This document shows, piece by piece, positions 1 to 8,312 of a stretch of DNA of 11,525 nucleotides; positions within the stretch are counted from its first letter, which is position 1; each line of letters starts with the position of its first letter. The stretch is from positions 1-11,525 of the forward strand of contig CABUBS010000058.1 in the NCBI GenBank assembly GCA_902489855.1, written 5' to 3'. A program made the translations under genes and the position numbers. Below the pieces are notes generated by a model. It ran no database searches, was not told where the DNA came from, and saw nothing but the letters and a program-made list of their open reading frames with translations. The stretch comes from an uncultured Collinsella sp. GTDB taxonomy: Bacteria > Actinomycetota > Coriobacteriia > Coriobacteriales > Coriobacteriaceae.

Positions 1-891
1 CACAAAAACCCCGCGATGGGCGTCGACCTGATCGAGGCATCGCCGGCGGCCGCCGAGGTGTTCGCCATTGTCGACGAGGTGCGCCCGGGGACCAGCGAGC
101 AGTGCCGGAGCGCCTCCAAGGAGGAGCTCTCGCAGACCGAGAACACGCAGCCGTGCGTGTTCGTTCACGACCTGGCAGCGGCTACCGCTCTGCGTGAGCG
201 CGGCGTGGTGCCTGCCGCCTGTGCGGGATTCTCGCTGGGCGAGGTCGCTGCACTCACCTTTGCGGGGGCATTCGATACGCGAGCGGGTTTTGAGCTCGCG
301 TGTGAGCGCGCGGCATTGATGGCCACGGCGGCCGAGCGTCACCCCGGCGGCATGCGCGCCGTCATCAAACTTGATGCTGCGCAAGTCGAGAACCTGGCTG
401 CGCAGGCCGGCGAGGACTGCTGGCCGGTCAACTACAACAGTCCCCAGCAGACGGTTGTGGCCGGAGCGCCCGATGCGCTGCAGACCCTCGACGTCCTAGT
501 AAAAGAGGCTGGCGGCCGGGCCATGAAGGTCGCGGTGTCGGGTGCATTCCATAGCCCCTATATGGCCGAGGCGACTGAGGGACTGGCGACGTATATCCAA
601 GCCGGCCACGCGCCGTCTCCGCTGCTGATTCCGGTCATGGCAAATATGACGGCGGCGCCCTATCCGGCGGACTCGCGAGCAGTATCGGATGTCTTGGCCA
701 ACCAGGTGAGCAATGCCGTTCGCTGGGTCGACACGCTGCATACTCTGCAGGATCAGGGCATCGACACGTTTATTGAGGTCGGCCCCGGCAAAACGCTGTC
801 CGGCCTGATCAAGCGTACGTTGAGCGACGTTCGTGTGTATTCGTGCGAGACGGCCGAGCAGGTCGCAGCTATTGCCGACGAGCTCGCATAG
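1..891 (+). CDS. fabD: Malonyl-CoA:ACP transacylase FabD (5'-partial)
   Basis: This enzyme moves malonyl groups from CoA to acyl carrier protein, feeding type II fatty-acid elongation in the cytoplasm. The reading frame is open from base 1 (H-K-N-P-A-M-G...), so the true start and the N-terminal GQG-type motif lie upstream of the window. The Met codon at 16 is internal and is not a credible start. Counting from the first codon, the nucleophile serine sits in GFSLGE (Ser78, codon 232-234) and the partner histidine in SGAFHSPYM (codon 550-552). The C-terminal EVGPGKTLSGLIKR stretch is also typical of the family. The residue before the serine is Phe, where E. coli FabD has His; this position varies among relatives. 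The gene is followed after 30 bp by fabG, in the common fabD-fabG-fabF order. The assignment is firm; only the 5' end is missing. Confidence 0.95.
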   Translation, partial: HKNPAMGVDLIEASPAAAEVFAIVDEVRPGTSEQCRSASKEELSQTENTQPCVFVHDLAAATALRERGVVPAACAGFSLGEVAALTFAGAFDTRAGFELACERAALMATAAERHPGGMRAVIKLDAAQVENLAAQAGEDCWPVNYNSPQQTVVAGAPDALQTLDVLVKEAGGRAMKVAVSGAFHSPYMAEATEGLATYIQAGHAPSPLLIPVMANMTAAPYPADSRAVSDVLANQVSNAVRWVDTLHTLQDQGIDTFIEVGPGKTLSGLIKRTLSDVRVYSCETAEQVAAIADELA

Positions 892-921
892 TCCACAGGG
901 CTGTAACCCGAAAGGAATGAC

Positions 922-1695
922 ATGGGCAACTTGAACAATGGCGCGCTCGAGCGCAACGACTCACGTCGCGTGGCACTGGTCACGGGCGGCTCGCGGGGTA
1001 TCGGCCGCGCCTGCGCTATCGGTCTGGCGGAGGATGGCTACGATATCGCCGTCGTCTATGCCGGCAGCGTCGATGCGGCGCGCGAGACGTGCGACGCCTG
1101 CGAGGCGGCTGGCGCCACGGCGCGCTCATATCAATGTGACGTGGCCGACCCCGCTGCCGTCAACGCGTGCGTGGAAGCGGTCCTCAACGACTTTGGCTCC
1201 ATTTGGGCGCTCGTCAACAACGCTGGCATCACCCGCGATGGCCTGCTCATGCGCATGGGCGATGACGCCTTCGATCGCGTGCTCGATGTCAATCTTAAAG
1301 GAACGTTTAACACGACGCGTGCGCTCACCAAGACCTTTATGCGCCAGCGCGGCGGCTGCGTCGTCAACATGAGCTCGGTTGTGGGCCTGATGGGCAATGC
1401 CGGGCAGGCCAACTACGCTGCCTCCAAGGCGGGCGTGATCGGCCTGACCAAGGCGGTGGCGCGCGAGCTTGCGCCCCGCGGTGTACGAGTGAACGCGGTC
1501 GCCCCCGGGTTTGTCGAGACAGATATGACGGCAAAGCTCTCGGAGAAGGTGTGTACGGTAACCGAGGAGCAGATTCCCCTGAGGCGCATGGCGCAGCCCG
1601 AAGAGGTGGCCGGTGTGGTGCGATTTTTAGTGAGCGATGCGGCTGCCTACATTACGGGCGAAGTCGTACGCGTCGACGGCGGAATGGCGATGTAG
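922..1695 (+). CDS. fabG: 3-oxoacyl-ACP reductase FabG
   Basis: This is an NADPH-dependent short-chain dehydrogenase that reduces 3-ketoacyl-ACP to 3-hydroxyacyl-ACP. The 257-residue protein shows the Rossmann glycine motif TGGSRGIG (21-28), NNAG (99-102), Asn124 in DVNLKG, and the catalytic Ser152, Tyr165 and Lys169 in the SSVVG...YAASK region. It ends with the usual VDGGMAM tail. It is slightly longer than typical FabG (about 245 residues) because of roughly 14 extra N-terminal residues before the first beta strand. The ATG at 922 is chosen because AAAGGA lies 5 bp upstream. Its place between fabD and fabF separates it from the many other SDR enzymes that resemble FabG by sequence alone. 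Confidence 0.95.
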   Translation: MGNLNNGALERNDSRRVALVTGGSRGIGRACAIGLAEDGYDIAVVYAGSVDAARETCDACEAAGATARSYQCDVADPAAVNACVEAVLNDFGSIWALVNNAGITRDGLLMRMGDDAFDRVLDVNLKGTFNTTRALTKTFMRQRGGCVVNMSSVVGLMGNAGQANYAASKAGVIGLTKAVARELAPRGVRVNAVAPGFVETDMTAKLSEKVCTVTEEQIPLRRMAQPEEVAGVVRFLVSDAAAYITGEVVRVDGGMAM

Positions 1696-1734
1696 AAACC
1701 AGGGCCGAAGAACGGCTTGGATGAGGAGACCATG

Positions 1735-2982
1735 ATGGAACAGAGAGTTGCAATCACCGGTATCGGTGCCGTGTCGCCGCTCGGCAACACCGCGCTTGCC
1801 ACCTGGGCGGCCATGTGCGCCGGCACGTGCGGCATCGGCCCGATCACGCACTTCGATACCGATGCGTTTGCCGTCAAGGTGGCAGCCGAGGTCAAGGGCT
1901 TTGACGGCAACGAGTACTTTGGCAAGCGTGACGCCAAGCATCTCGACCCCTGCGTTCAGTTTGCGATGGCGGCTTCGGACGAAGCCATGCACGATGCGGG
2001 CTTTGATGTCGAAGGCGCCATCGATCGCGAGCGCCTGGGCGTCTACGTGGGCTCGGGCGTGGGCGGCATGACGACGCTCGTCGACAACGTCCATACGATT
2101 GCCGAACGTGGGCCCCGCCGCGCATCGCCCTATATGATCGCGATGATGATCCCCAACATGGCATCGGGTAATATCGCAATCCGCCACAAGGCAAAGGGCC
2201 CGACCCTGCCCGTGGTGACCGCGTGCGCAACCTCGGCCCATGCGGTGGGCGAGGCGTTCCGCGCCATCAAGCACGGCTATGCCGACGCGATCCTCGCGGG
2301 CGGCGCCGAGGCTGCAATTATCCCCGATGCCGTTGCGGGCTTTACGTCCTGCCGCGCATTGACCACCAACCCCGATCCCGCGACGGCCTGCCGTCCGTTC
2401 GATGCAGACCGCGACGGCTTTGTGATGGGCGAGGGCGCCTGCGTGCTGGTACTCGAGAGCATGGAACATGCGCAGGCGCGCGGTGCGCACATTTATGCCG
2501 AGGTCGTGGGCTACGGCAACACCGATGATGCCTATCACATCACGAGTCCTGATCCCGAGGCTGCCGGCATTGCCCGCGCGATATCGCTGGCGGTGACCGA
2601 GGGCGACGTCAAGCCTTCCGAGGGTCTCTACATCAATGCCCACGGCACCTCGACCAAGCTTAACGATTCGTCCGAGACGGCGGGCATTAAGCGTGCACTC
2701 GGCGAGGACGCGGCGCGCGCCGCGCACGTCTCGTCGACAAAGTCGATGACCGGCCACATGATCGGTGCCACGGGCGCCATCGAGGTCATGGCCTGCGCCA
2801 TGGCGCTCGAACAAGGCGTGGTGCCGCCGACCATTAACTACCACACGCCCGATCCCGCCTGCGATCTTGACTACACGCCCAATCGCGCGGTTCGCGCCGA
2901 CCTTACCTGGGCGCTTTCGACCAACCTGGGCTTTGGCGGACACAACGCCGCCATCGCGCTGCGTAGATATACGAGGAGCTAG
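1735..2982 (+). CDS. fabF: Beta-ketoacyl-ACP synthase II FabF
   Basis: This condensing enzyme elongates acyl-ACP with malonyl-ACP. From the ATG at 1735 the protein is 415 residues, normal for KAS II. The thiolase-fold catalytic triad is complete: Cys164 in TACATS, His303 in NAHGTST and His341 in STKSMTGH, the last with its conserved Lys336. The GFGGHN motif near the C terminus is also present. The frame stays open upstream to a TTG at 1717, and an in-frame ATG at 1732 is also possible. I prefer 1735 because AGGAG (1724-1728) is 6 bp away and MEQRVAITGIG matches the usual N terminus. fabF ends 3 bp before accB, and its last codons contain accB's ribosome binding site, which suggests coupled translation. 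No fabH or second KAS gene is visible. Confidence 0.95.
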   Translation: MEQRVAITGIGAVSPLGNTALATWAAMCAGTCGIGPITHFDTDAFAVKVAAEVKGFDGNEYFGKRDAKHLDPCVQFAMAASDEAMHDAGFDVEGAIDRERLGVYVGSGVGGMTTLVDNVHTIAERGPRRASPYMIAMMIPNMASGNIAIRHKAKGPTLPVVTACATSAHAVGEAFRAIKHGYADAILAGGAEAAIIPDAVAGFTSCRALTTNPDPATACRPFDADRDGFVMGEGACVLVLESMEHAQARGAHIYAEVVGYGNTDDAYHITSPDPEAAGIARAISLAVTEGDVKPSEGLYINAHGTSTKLNDSSETAGIKRALGEDAARAAHVSSTKSMTGHMIGATGAIEVMACAMALEQGVVPPTINYHTPDPACDLDYTPNRAVRADLTWALSTNLGFGGHNAAIALRRYTRS

Positions 2983-2985
2983 AGC

Positions 2986-3462
2986 ATGGATTCCAAAAGA
3001 CTTGCCGAGATAGCCGATGTTATGGAGGACCGCGGCCTCACGCGCGTACGCGTTGAGGAGCCCGATGGCACCGCGGTCGAACTCGAGCGCGCGAGCGCCG
3101 CACAGCCGGTTGCCGTGCCCATGCCTATGCCGGGTGCCGTGACTGCTCCGGCGGTGGCTCCTGTCGCCATGCCTGCCGCCGCACCGGAGCCCGCCGCGCA
3201 GGCGCCTGCCGCCGCACCGGAGCCCAAGGGCACCGAGGTGACCGCTCCCATGGTCGGCGTGTTCTATGCTGCCCCGGCGCCGGGCGACGAGCCGTTTGTG
3301 CACGTGGGCTCCAAGGTCAAGGCCGGCGAGACCCTCTGCATCATCGAGGCCATGAAGGTTCTCAACGAGGTGACGGCCGAGGCGGATGGCGAGGTGCTCG
3401 AGATCTGCGTGGCCGACGGCGACCTCGTGGAGTTTGGCAGCTGCCTCATGAGGATCGGATAG
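2986..3462 (+). CDS. accB: Biotin carboxyl carrier protein of acetyl-CoA carboxylase
   Basis: This protein carries the biotin that shuttles CO2 between AccC and the carboxyltransferase. The 158 residues divide into three parts: an N-terminal helical segment (1-37), a linker rich in Pro and Ala (about 38-82), and a C-terminal biotinyl domain (about 84-158). The biotin attachment site is Lys124 in EAMKVLNEV. The linker contains a duplicated stretch: a 22-bp direct repeat at 3171-3192 and 3204-3225 encodes two APAAAPEP units. Such low-complexity linkers are normal in BCCPs. The start at 2986 lies 3 bp after fabF, with an AGGAG-type site inside the end of fabF. A biotin ligase is needed for activation and is not in this window. 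Confidence 0.95.
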   Translation: MDSKRLAEIADVMEDRGLTRVRVEEPDGTAVELERASAAQPVAVPMPMPGAVTAPAVAPVAMPAAAPEPAAQAPAAAPEPKGTEVTAPMVGVFYAAPAPGDEPFVHVGSKVKAGETLCIIEAMKVLNEVTAEADGEVLEICVADGDLVEFGSCLMRIG

Positions 3463-3471
3463 GTGATATCC

Positions 3472-3894
3472 ATGAACAAAGAAGAGCTCAAGAAGCTGTT
3501 ACCGCATCGCGAGCCGATGCTTTTGCTCGACGAAGCCGAGCTGGTGGGCGACGAGGCCCACGGCAAGATCACGATTACGGGCGACGAATACTTTTTGCAG
3601 GGGCATTTTCCGGGAAACCCGGTGGTCCCCGGCGTGATCCAGTGCGAGATGCTCGCCCAAAACTGCTGCGTGCTGCTGATGGGCGATGAGGAGGCGCGCG
3701 GCGCGACGCCGTTCTACACGAGTCTGGACAAGGTGCGCTTTAAGCGTCCGGTGCGCCCGGGCGACACGGTGGATCTGGTGTGCTCCATCACGCGTGCGCG
3801 CGGGCCGTTCCGCTTTGCGACGGGTACCGCGAGCGTCAACGGTGAGGTTTGCTGCCGCGCCGATATGTCTTTTGCACTCATGCACGAAAGTTAA
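3472..3894 (+). CDS. fabZ: 3-hydroxyacyl-ACP dehydratase FabZ
   Basis: This hot-dog-fold enzyme removes water from 3-hydroxyacyl-ACP to give trans-2-enoyl-ACP. The 140-residue product starts MNKEELKKLLPHREPMLLLDE, as FabZ proteins do. It carries catalytic His45 in QGHFPGNP and Glu59 in QCEMLAQ; the 14-residue spacing equals that of E. coli FabZ (His54/Glu68). The ATG at 3472 has AGGTGA (3461-3466) 5 bp upstream. An in-frame GTG at 3463 would add only M-I-S and has no better site. It sits between accB and accC, an arrangement known from the fab/acc clusters of lactic acid bacteria and clostridia. Nothing indicates isomerase (FabA-like) activity. Confidence 0.95.
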   Translation: MNKEELKKLLPHREPMLLLDEAELVGDEAHGKITITGDEYFLQGHFPGNPVVPGVIQCEMLAQNCCVLLMGDEEARGATPFYTSLDKVRFKRPVRPGDTVDLVCSITRARGPFRFATGTASVNGEVCCRADMSFALMHES

Positions 3895-3904
3895 GGAAGG
3901 CTCC

Positions 3905-5248
3905 ATGTTCGACAAAGTGCTCATCGCCAACCGCGGCGAAGTCGCGGTCCGTGTTATCCGCGCGTGCCGCGATATGGGCATCAAGACCGTCGCTGTTTAT
4001 TCCACGGCCGATGCGGACGCGCTGCACGTGCAGCTTGCCGACGAGGCGTATTGCATCGGTGGCCCGCGTCTTGCCGAGAGCTACCTCAACGACGATGCCG
4101 TGCTCACCTGTGCCGTAAAGTCGGGAGCTAAGGCAATTCATCCCGGCTATGGCTTCTTTTCCGAGAAGGCGAGCTTCGTGCGCGACTGCGACAAGTATGG
4201 CCTGGCGTTTGTTGGTCCTTCGGCCAAGGTGATCGACAGCATGGGCGACAAGGACGCCGCACGTCGAACGGCTGCCGCGGCGGGCGTGCCCATCGTGCCG
4301 GGCTGCGATTTGCTCAAAAGCCCCGAGGAGGCAACGGCCGAGGCCGAGCGCATTGGCTGTCCCGTGCTCATTAAGGCGCGTGCAGGTGGCGGCGGTCGCG
4401 GTATTCGCAAGGTCGAGCGCGTGGAAGATGCGGCAAAGGCGTTCATCGAGGCGCGTGTCGAGGGCGAGGCCGTCTTTGGCGACGGCGAGTGCTACATGGA
4501 GAAGTTCGTCGCGCCGGCGCACCATGTCGAGGTGCAGATTATGGCCGATAAGCAGGGCCATGTGTTTTCGCTCGGCGAGCGCGAGTGCTCGGTGCAGCGT
4601 CGCAACCAAAAGCTAATCGAGGAGAGCCCCGCGCCGTGCCTCGACGGACACGACGACATTCGTGCTCGCATGCACAAGGCAGCGCGTGACCTGGCTCGTG
4701 CCGTCGGCTACGAAGGAGCCGGTACCATCGAGTTCCTGTATTCGGACGACGGCAATTTCTACTTTATGGAAATGAACACGCGCTTGCAGGTGGAGCATCC
4801 GGTTACGGAGTTTGTGACCGATACCGACTTGGTCAAGTGGCAGCTGCGCGTGGCAGCCGGCCAGCCTCTGCCCTTTGAGCAGGAGGATATGCCGGTCCGC
4901 AACCACGCCATGGAGTGCCGCATCAATGCCGAAACGCCGGACTTTCTGCCGTCATGCGGAACGGTCACCGCGTTGCGTGTGCCGGGTGGTCCGCGCGTGC
5001 GCTGGGATTCCGCCATGTTTACCGGTGCGAAAGTTCCGCCGTACTACGACTCCATGCTCGGCAAGCTCATCGTGTGTGCGCCCACGCGTGACGGCGCCAT
5101 TCGCAAGATGCGCTCGGCCCTGGGCGAGCTCGTGATTGAGGGCGTGAGCGAAAACAGCGAGCTTCAGCTCGACGTGCTGGCAAACGACGAGTTCTTGTCG
5201 GGCATGTACCACACCGATCTGATGGGGCATCTCTATGCTGATGAATAG
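3905..5248 (+). CDS. accC: Biotin carboxylase subunit of acetyl-CoA carboxylase
   Basis: This subunit uses ATP and bicarbonate to carboxylate the biotin on AccB. The protein has 447 residues against 449 in E. coli. It begins MFDKVLIANRGE, the standard biotin carboxylase N terminus. Further landmarks are the glycine-rich ATP-grasp loop KARAGGGGRGI, HHVEVQI, ERECSVQRRNQK (the bicarbonate/ATP Lys region), and EMNTRLQVEHPVTE with catalytic Arg293. The frame stays open upstream to 3686, but ATG 3905 is clearly the start: AAGGAAGG (3893-3900) lies 4 bp upstream and everything before it is fabZ in another frame. It lacks the fused BCCP domain of actinobacterial AccA3-type proteins. Its 3' end overlaps accDA by 14 bp. 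Confidence 0.96.
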   Translation: MFDKVLIANRGEVAVRVIRACRDMGIKTVAVYSTADADALHVQLADEAYCIGGPRLAESYLNDDAVLTCAVKSGAKAIHPGYGFFSEKASFVRDCDKYGLAFVGPSAKVIDSMGDKDAARRTAAAAGVPIVPGCDLLKSPEEATAEAERIGCPVLIKARAGGGGRGIRKVERVEDAAKAFIEARVEGEAVFGDGECYMEKFVAPAHHVEVQIMADKQGHVFSLGERECSVQRRNQKLIEESPAPCLDGHDDIRARMHKAARDLARAVGYEGAGTIEFLYSDDGNFYFMEMNTRLQVEHPVTEFVTDTDLVKWQLRVAAGQPLPFEQEDMPVRNHAMECRINAETPDFLPSCGTVTALRVPGGPRVRWDSAMFTGAKVPPYYDSMLGKLIVCAPTRDGAIRKMRSALGELVIEGVSENSELQLDVLANDEFLSGMYHTDLMGHLYADE

Positions 5249-6959
5249 AAAAGCAAAGACGGTCAACGTCCTCGAGGGGCCGATGACCGAGTCGTGCGCC
5301 GAGTTTCCCGCGCGCCACGTGTTTATCAAGTGCCCGGAGTGTCGCCGCGTGATCGATGAAGCACGCCTGCACGACAACCTCGAGGTCTGCCCTCGTTGCG
5401 GCAAACACTTTCGCGTGAGCGGTCGCGCGCGCATGCGCATGACGGTCGACGAGGGCACGTTTGAGGAATGGGATGCCAATCTGGCGTCGGAGGACTTCCT
5501 CTCGTTTCCCGGCTATGCCGACAAGCTTAAGAGCGTGTGCGAGCGTTCGGGCGAGCGCGACGCCGTTGTGTGCGGCAGGGGCAAAATCTGCGGTTGCGAT
5601 ACCGCGCTCTTCTTTATGGACGCCAACTTTATGATGGGCTCGATGGGTTCCGTGGTGGGCGAGAAGATCTGTCGCACATTTGAGCGAGCGACCGAGCTTG
5701 GATTGCCAGTTGTCGGCTTTACCGTTTCGGGCGGCGCGCGCATGCAAGAGGGCGTGACGTCGCTTATGCAGATGGCCAAGATTTCTGCGGCGGTTAGGCG
5801 CCACAGCGAGGCGGGCGGTCTGTATATCACGGTGCTCACCGACCCCACGACCGGAGGCGTAACCGCGAGCTTTGCCATGGAGGGCGATATTATCCTGGCC
5901 GAGCCCGATGCCCTGACGGCATTTGCCGGCCCGCGCGTGATCGAGCAGAACATGCACAAGCGCCTGCCCAAGGGATTCCAGCGCTCCGAGTTTTTGCTGG
6001 GGCACGGCTTTTGCGATGCCGTTGTTCCGCGTGGCGAGATTGCGCTCACGGTAGGCGAGCTGCTGGCACTGCACGAAGGGCACGCGCCCGGCCTGGGGGC
6101 ACCGCATGAGATCGTGCATACGGGTCGTCGCGGCAAAAAGCTGGGACACTTGTTCAAGCGCTCGACCGCACCAAAAACCGCGCTCGAGATTGTCAAGCAG
6201 ACCCGCTCGGCAGATCGCGCCACGGCGGGCGAGATGATCTCGCTGGGCCTGGATGGATTTGTGGAGCTGCATGGCGACCGTTACTTTGGCGACGACGCCG
6301 CCGTGGTGGCTGGCATTGGCTGGAAAGACGGGCGACCCGTGACGGTTATCGCCGTCGAGCGCGGTACCACGACCAAAGAGCGCATGCGTCGCAACTTTGG
6401 TATGGCACATCCCGAGGGCTACCGCAAAGCGCGTCGCCTTATACGCCAGGCCGAAAAGTTTGGTCGACCGGTTCTGTGTCTGGTCGATACTTCGGGCGCG
6501 TTTTGCGGCATCGGTGCCGAGGAGCGCGGCCAGGGCGAGGCGATTGCCCAGAATCTCATGGAGATGAGCGGCCTCAAGACGCCGATTGTCTCGGTGGTGA
6601 CAGGCGAGGGCGGCTCTGGTGGCGCGCTGGCGCTGTCCGTGGCCGACCGCATCCTGATGCTCTCGAGCTCGGCCTATTCGGTCGTGAGCCCCGAGGCCTG
6701 TGCGTCGATCCTGTGGAAGGATACCGAGCGCGCGAATGAGGCCGCCGAGGCGCTTAAGCTCACGGCCCCCGATCTGTTGGCGCTCGGCATCATCGACGGC
6801 ATTGTTGACGATAGGGGCCTGTCGCATGAGGAGATCGCCGGTGCCGTCATGTCCTCGGCATTTGATGCCTTCGATACGCTTGGGCAGCTCGACGACGCGA
6901 CCCTCACAAACCTCCGCTACGAAAAGTACCGCGCAATCGGTCGATACCGCACGATGTGA
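5235..6959 (+). CDS. accDA: Acetyl-CoA carboxylase carboxyltransferase, AccD-AccA fusion
   Basis: This protein transfers the carboxyl group from carboxybiotin to acetyl-CoA, making malonyl-CoA. One 574-residue chain holds both subunits that are separate in E. coli. Residues 1-285 are AccD-like: a Cys4 zinc ribbon (C33, C36, C52, C55), SGGARMQEG (165-173) and TDPTTGGVTASFA. Residues about 312-574 are AccA-like: RRNFGMAHPEGYRKA, GAEERGQGEAIAQNL and the GEGGSGGALAL loop (457-467). A basic, Gly-rich junction (about 286-311) replaces the N-terminal helical region of free-standing AccA. The E. coli DTPGAYPG segment reads DTSGAFCG here. ATG 5235 is preferred because GGGG lies 7 bp upstream and the overlap with accC implies coupled translation; ATG 5241 and ATG 5283 are alternatives. 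Fused beta/alpha subunits are known in some bacteria, so the fusion is notable but not new. Confidence 0.93.
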   Translation: MLMNRKAKTVNVLEGPMTESCAEFPARHVFIKCPECRRVIDEARLHDNLEVCPRCGKHFRVSGRARMRMTVDEGTFEEWDANLASEDFLSFPGYADKLKSVCERSGERDAVVCGRGKICGCDTALFFMDANFMMGSMGSVVGEKICRTFERATELGLPVVGFTVSGGARMQEGVTSLMQMAKISAAVRRHSEAGGLYITVLTDPTTGGVTASFAMEGDIILAEPDALTAFAGPRVIEQNMHKRLPKGFQRSEFLLGHGFCDAVVPRGEIALTVGELLALHEGHAPGLGAPHEIVHTGRRGKKLGHLFKRSTAPKTALEIVKQTRSADRATAGEMISLGLDGFVELHGDRYFGDDAAVVAGIGWKDGRPVTVIAVERGTTTKERMRRNFGMAHPEGYRKARRLIRQAEKFGRPVLCLVDTSGAFCGIGAEERGQGEAIAQNLMEMSGLKTPIVSVVTGEGGSGGALALSVADRILMLSSSAYSVVSPEACASILWKDTERANEAAEALKLTAPDLLALGIIDGIVDDRGLSHEEIAGAVMSSAFDAFDTLGQLDDATLTNLRYEKYRAIGRYRTM

Positions 6960-6975
6960 CAAAGGGACAGCCCGC

Positions 6976-8214
6976 ATGTCATATTGGGAAAGGCATTCCA
7001 TGCTACAAGTTTCTAACACCTCGTTTACAACGTCGGTTTCATCAAACGCCATGGCCGTGGTGGACTATCTGTCCAAAAGCATGATGTCGGCGCTGCCGTT
7101 TATTGTCTGCGCGGCGTTGTTCCGCACCGTCGCTGTCATTATGGGCGAAGGCATGCTGGGCCTGTGGTCTGCCGATTCCGATATCTATCGCCTGTTCTAC
7201 AGTTGGCTCTATAACGCCGGCTACTACTTTTTGCCCATTTATCTTGGTTGGGCGGCCGCCCGCCAGCTCGGTTGCTCGGAGCAGCTGGGCATGATGCTGG
7301 GCGGCGTATTGATTGCGCCCGATTTACTCAAGCTTGTCGATGCCGCATCGACGACGGGGGCATCGATGACTTCCGTGTATGGTCTGCTTCCTGCGCCGGT
7401 CAACGATTACACGACGACTGTTATTCCGGTTCTCATCTCGGTGCCCGTGCTATGGCGAGTGGAGTGTTTCTTTAAGCGCGTTATCCCTAAGGCCGTGGCG
7501 TTTTCGTTCGTTCCGTTTGCGACCATGCTTGTCATGGTTCCGGTTTCGCTGTGTATTACGGCGCCGGCGGGCAGCTGTCTGGGCTTGCTGTTGGGCCAGC
7601 TTATGTTTATGCTTGGCAATTCCGGTGGCATCGTGTCGCTGCTCACGCTCATGGGGCTTGCTGCGGGCTGGGAGTTCCTAAAGATCGCCGGCGTCAGCAA
7701 CGTTGTCCTATCGCTCGCCTATGCGCAGTTTATGAGTGTGGGAACGGATTCGTGCATCCTGATCGCCGCGACGATGGCAACGTTCGCCGTTTGGGGCATG
7801 CCCTTTGGCGCGTCGCTTCGCGTTGCGGATAAGGACGAGAAGGCGCTCATGCTGGGCTATTCAATCTCGGGTGTTCTTGGCGGCGTAAGCGAGCCGGCGC
7901 TGTACGGTTGCGGCTTTAAATATGGCAGGTGCCTGACGTGCATGGCCATTGGCGGCGCCGTCGGAGGCCTTGTTGCGGCCGTGGGCCACGTTACGGCCTA
8001 TACCATCGGCATGACGAATGTCCTTATGGTCATTGGCTTTGCCACGGGCGGCATCTCGAACCTGCTGTGGTGCTGCGCTGCCGGCGGTGTGGCATTTGCG
8101 GTGTCTGCGGCGCTGAGCTACTGCTTTGGCGTGGTGCCGGCGAAGGGACAGACGACGGGGGACGGAGCCGATTCACCCGAAACCTCGAAGAGCGTGGCCG
8201 AAGTAAGCGCGTAA
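6976..8214 (+). CDS. Stand-alone PTS EIIC-type membrane protein (glucose/beta-glucoside-like), no EIIA/EIIB
   Basis: The 412-residue protein is strongly hydrophobic, with about ten likely membrane segments between residues 35 and 388 and a short polar tail (389-412). It resembles the EIIC domain of the glucose/beta-glucoside PTS family. FLPIYLGWAAARQLG (85-99) matches the family's FLPxxxGxxAAxxxG signature, and GVSEPALYG (303-311) matches the GITEPAIYG substrate-site motif, with Glu306 retained. Family members are normally fused to, or encoded with, EIIB and EIIA domains. None is present in this chain or elsewhere in the window, so it may borrow EIIB/EIIA from another locus or act without phosphotransfer. 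It starts 16 bp after accDA and shares its terminator, so it should be co-transcribed with the lipid genes. ATG 6976 has AAGGGA 8 bp upstream; ATG 7000 with GGGAAAGG 6 bp upstream is about as good. The substrate is unknown. Confidence 0.75.
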   Translation: MSYWERHSMLQVSNTSFTTSVSSNAMAVVDYLSKSMMSALPFIVCAALFRTVAVIMGEGMLGLWSADSDIYRLFYSWLYNAGYYFLPIYLGWAAARQLGCSEQLGMMLGGVLIAPDLLKLVDAASTTGASMTSVYGLLPAPVNDYTTTVIPVLISVPVLWRVECFFKRVIPKAVAFSFVPFATMLVMVPVSLCITAPAGSCLGLLLGQLMFMLGNSGGIVSLLTLMGLAAGWEFLKIAGVSNVVLSLAYAQFMSVGTDSCILIAATMATFAVWGMPFGASLRVADKDEKALMLGYSISGVLGGVSEPALYGCGFKYGRCLTCMAIGGAVGGLVAAVGHVTAYTIGMTNVLMVIGFATGGISNLLWCCAAGGVAFAVSAALSYCFGVVPAKGQTTGDGADSPETSKSVAEVSA

Positions 8215-8252
8215 ACCTGTGCGACACAAGGACGATTCCTTTGCCATATTCC

Positions 8253-8286
8253 AAGGCCGTGGCCCGTGTGGGTTGCGGCCTTTTTT
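8253..8286 (+). terminator. Rho-independent terminator of the fatty-acid operon
   Basis: AAGGCCG (8253-8259) pairs with CGGCCTT (8276-8282). Inside, TGG-CCC pairs with GGG-TTG using G-U wobbles, giving a near-continuous 13-bp stem with a GTGT loop. The stem is followed directly by six Ts (8281-8286). It lies 38 bp after the EIIC-like gene and before the cation exporter gene, so it marks the end of the fab/acc transcript. Confidence 0.9.
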
Positions 8287-8312
8287 GTATCTGGGGGACA
8301 AAGTGGCTACAC

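Noticed and set aside
1627..3303. 558-codon open frame on the minus strand opposite fabF and accB
   Set aside because: It runs antisense to two clearly identified genes. Its translation is rich in Arg, Gly, His and Ala with no recognisable domain, as expected from the shadow of a high-GC gene.
3686..3904. Upstream extension of accC giving a 520-residue protein
   Set aside because: The extra residues overlap fabZ in another frame and are Arg-rich nonsense. ATG 3905 has a strong ribosome binding site and the standard biotin carboxylase N terminus.
5067..7052. 661-codon open frame on the minus strand opposite accDA
   Set aside because: It is antisense to a conserved, intact carboxyltransferase, has no family motif, and is rich in Arg, Ala and His. 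It is a codon-bias artefact.
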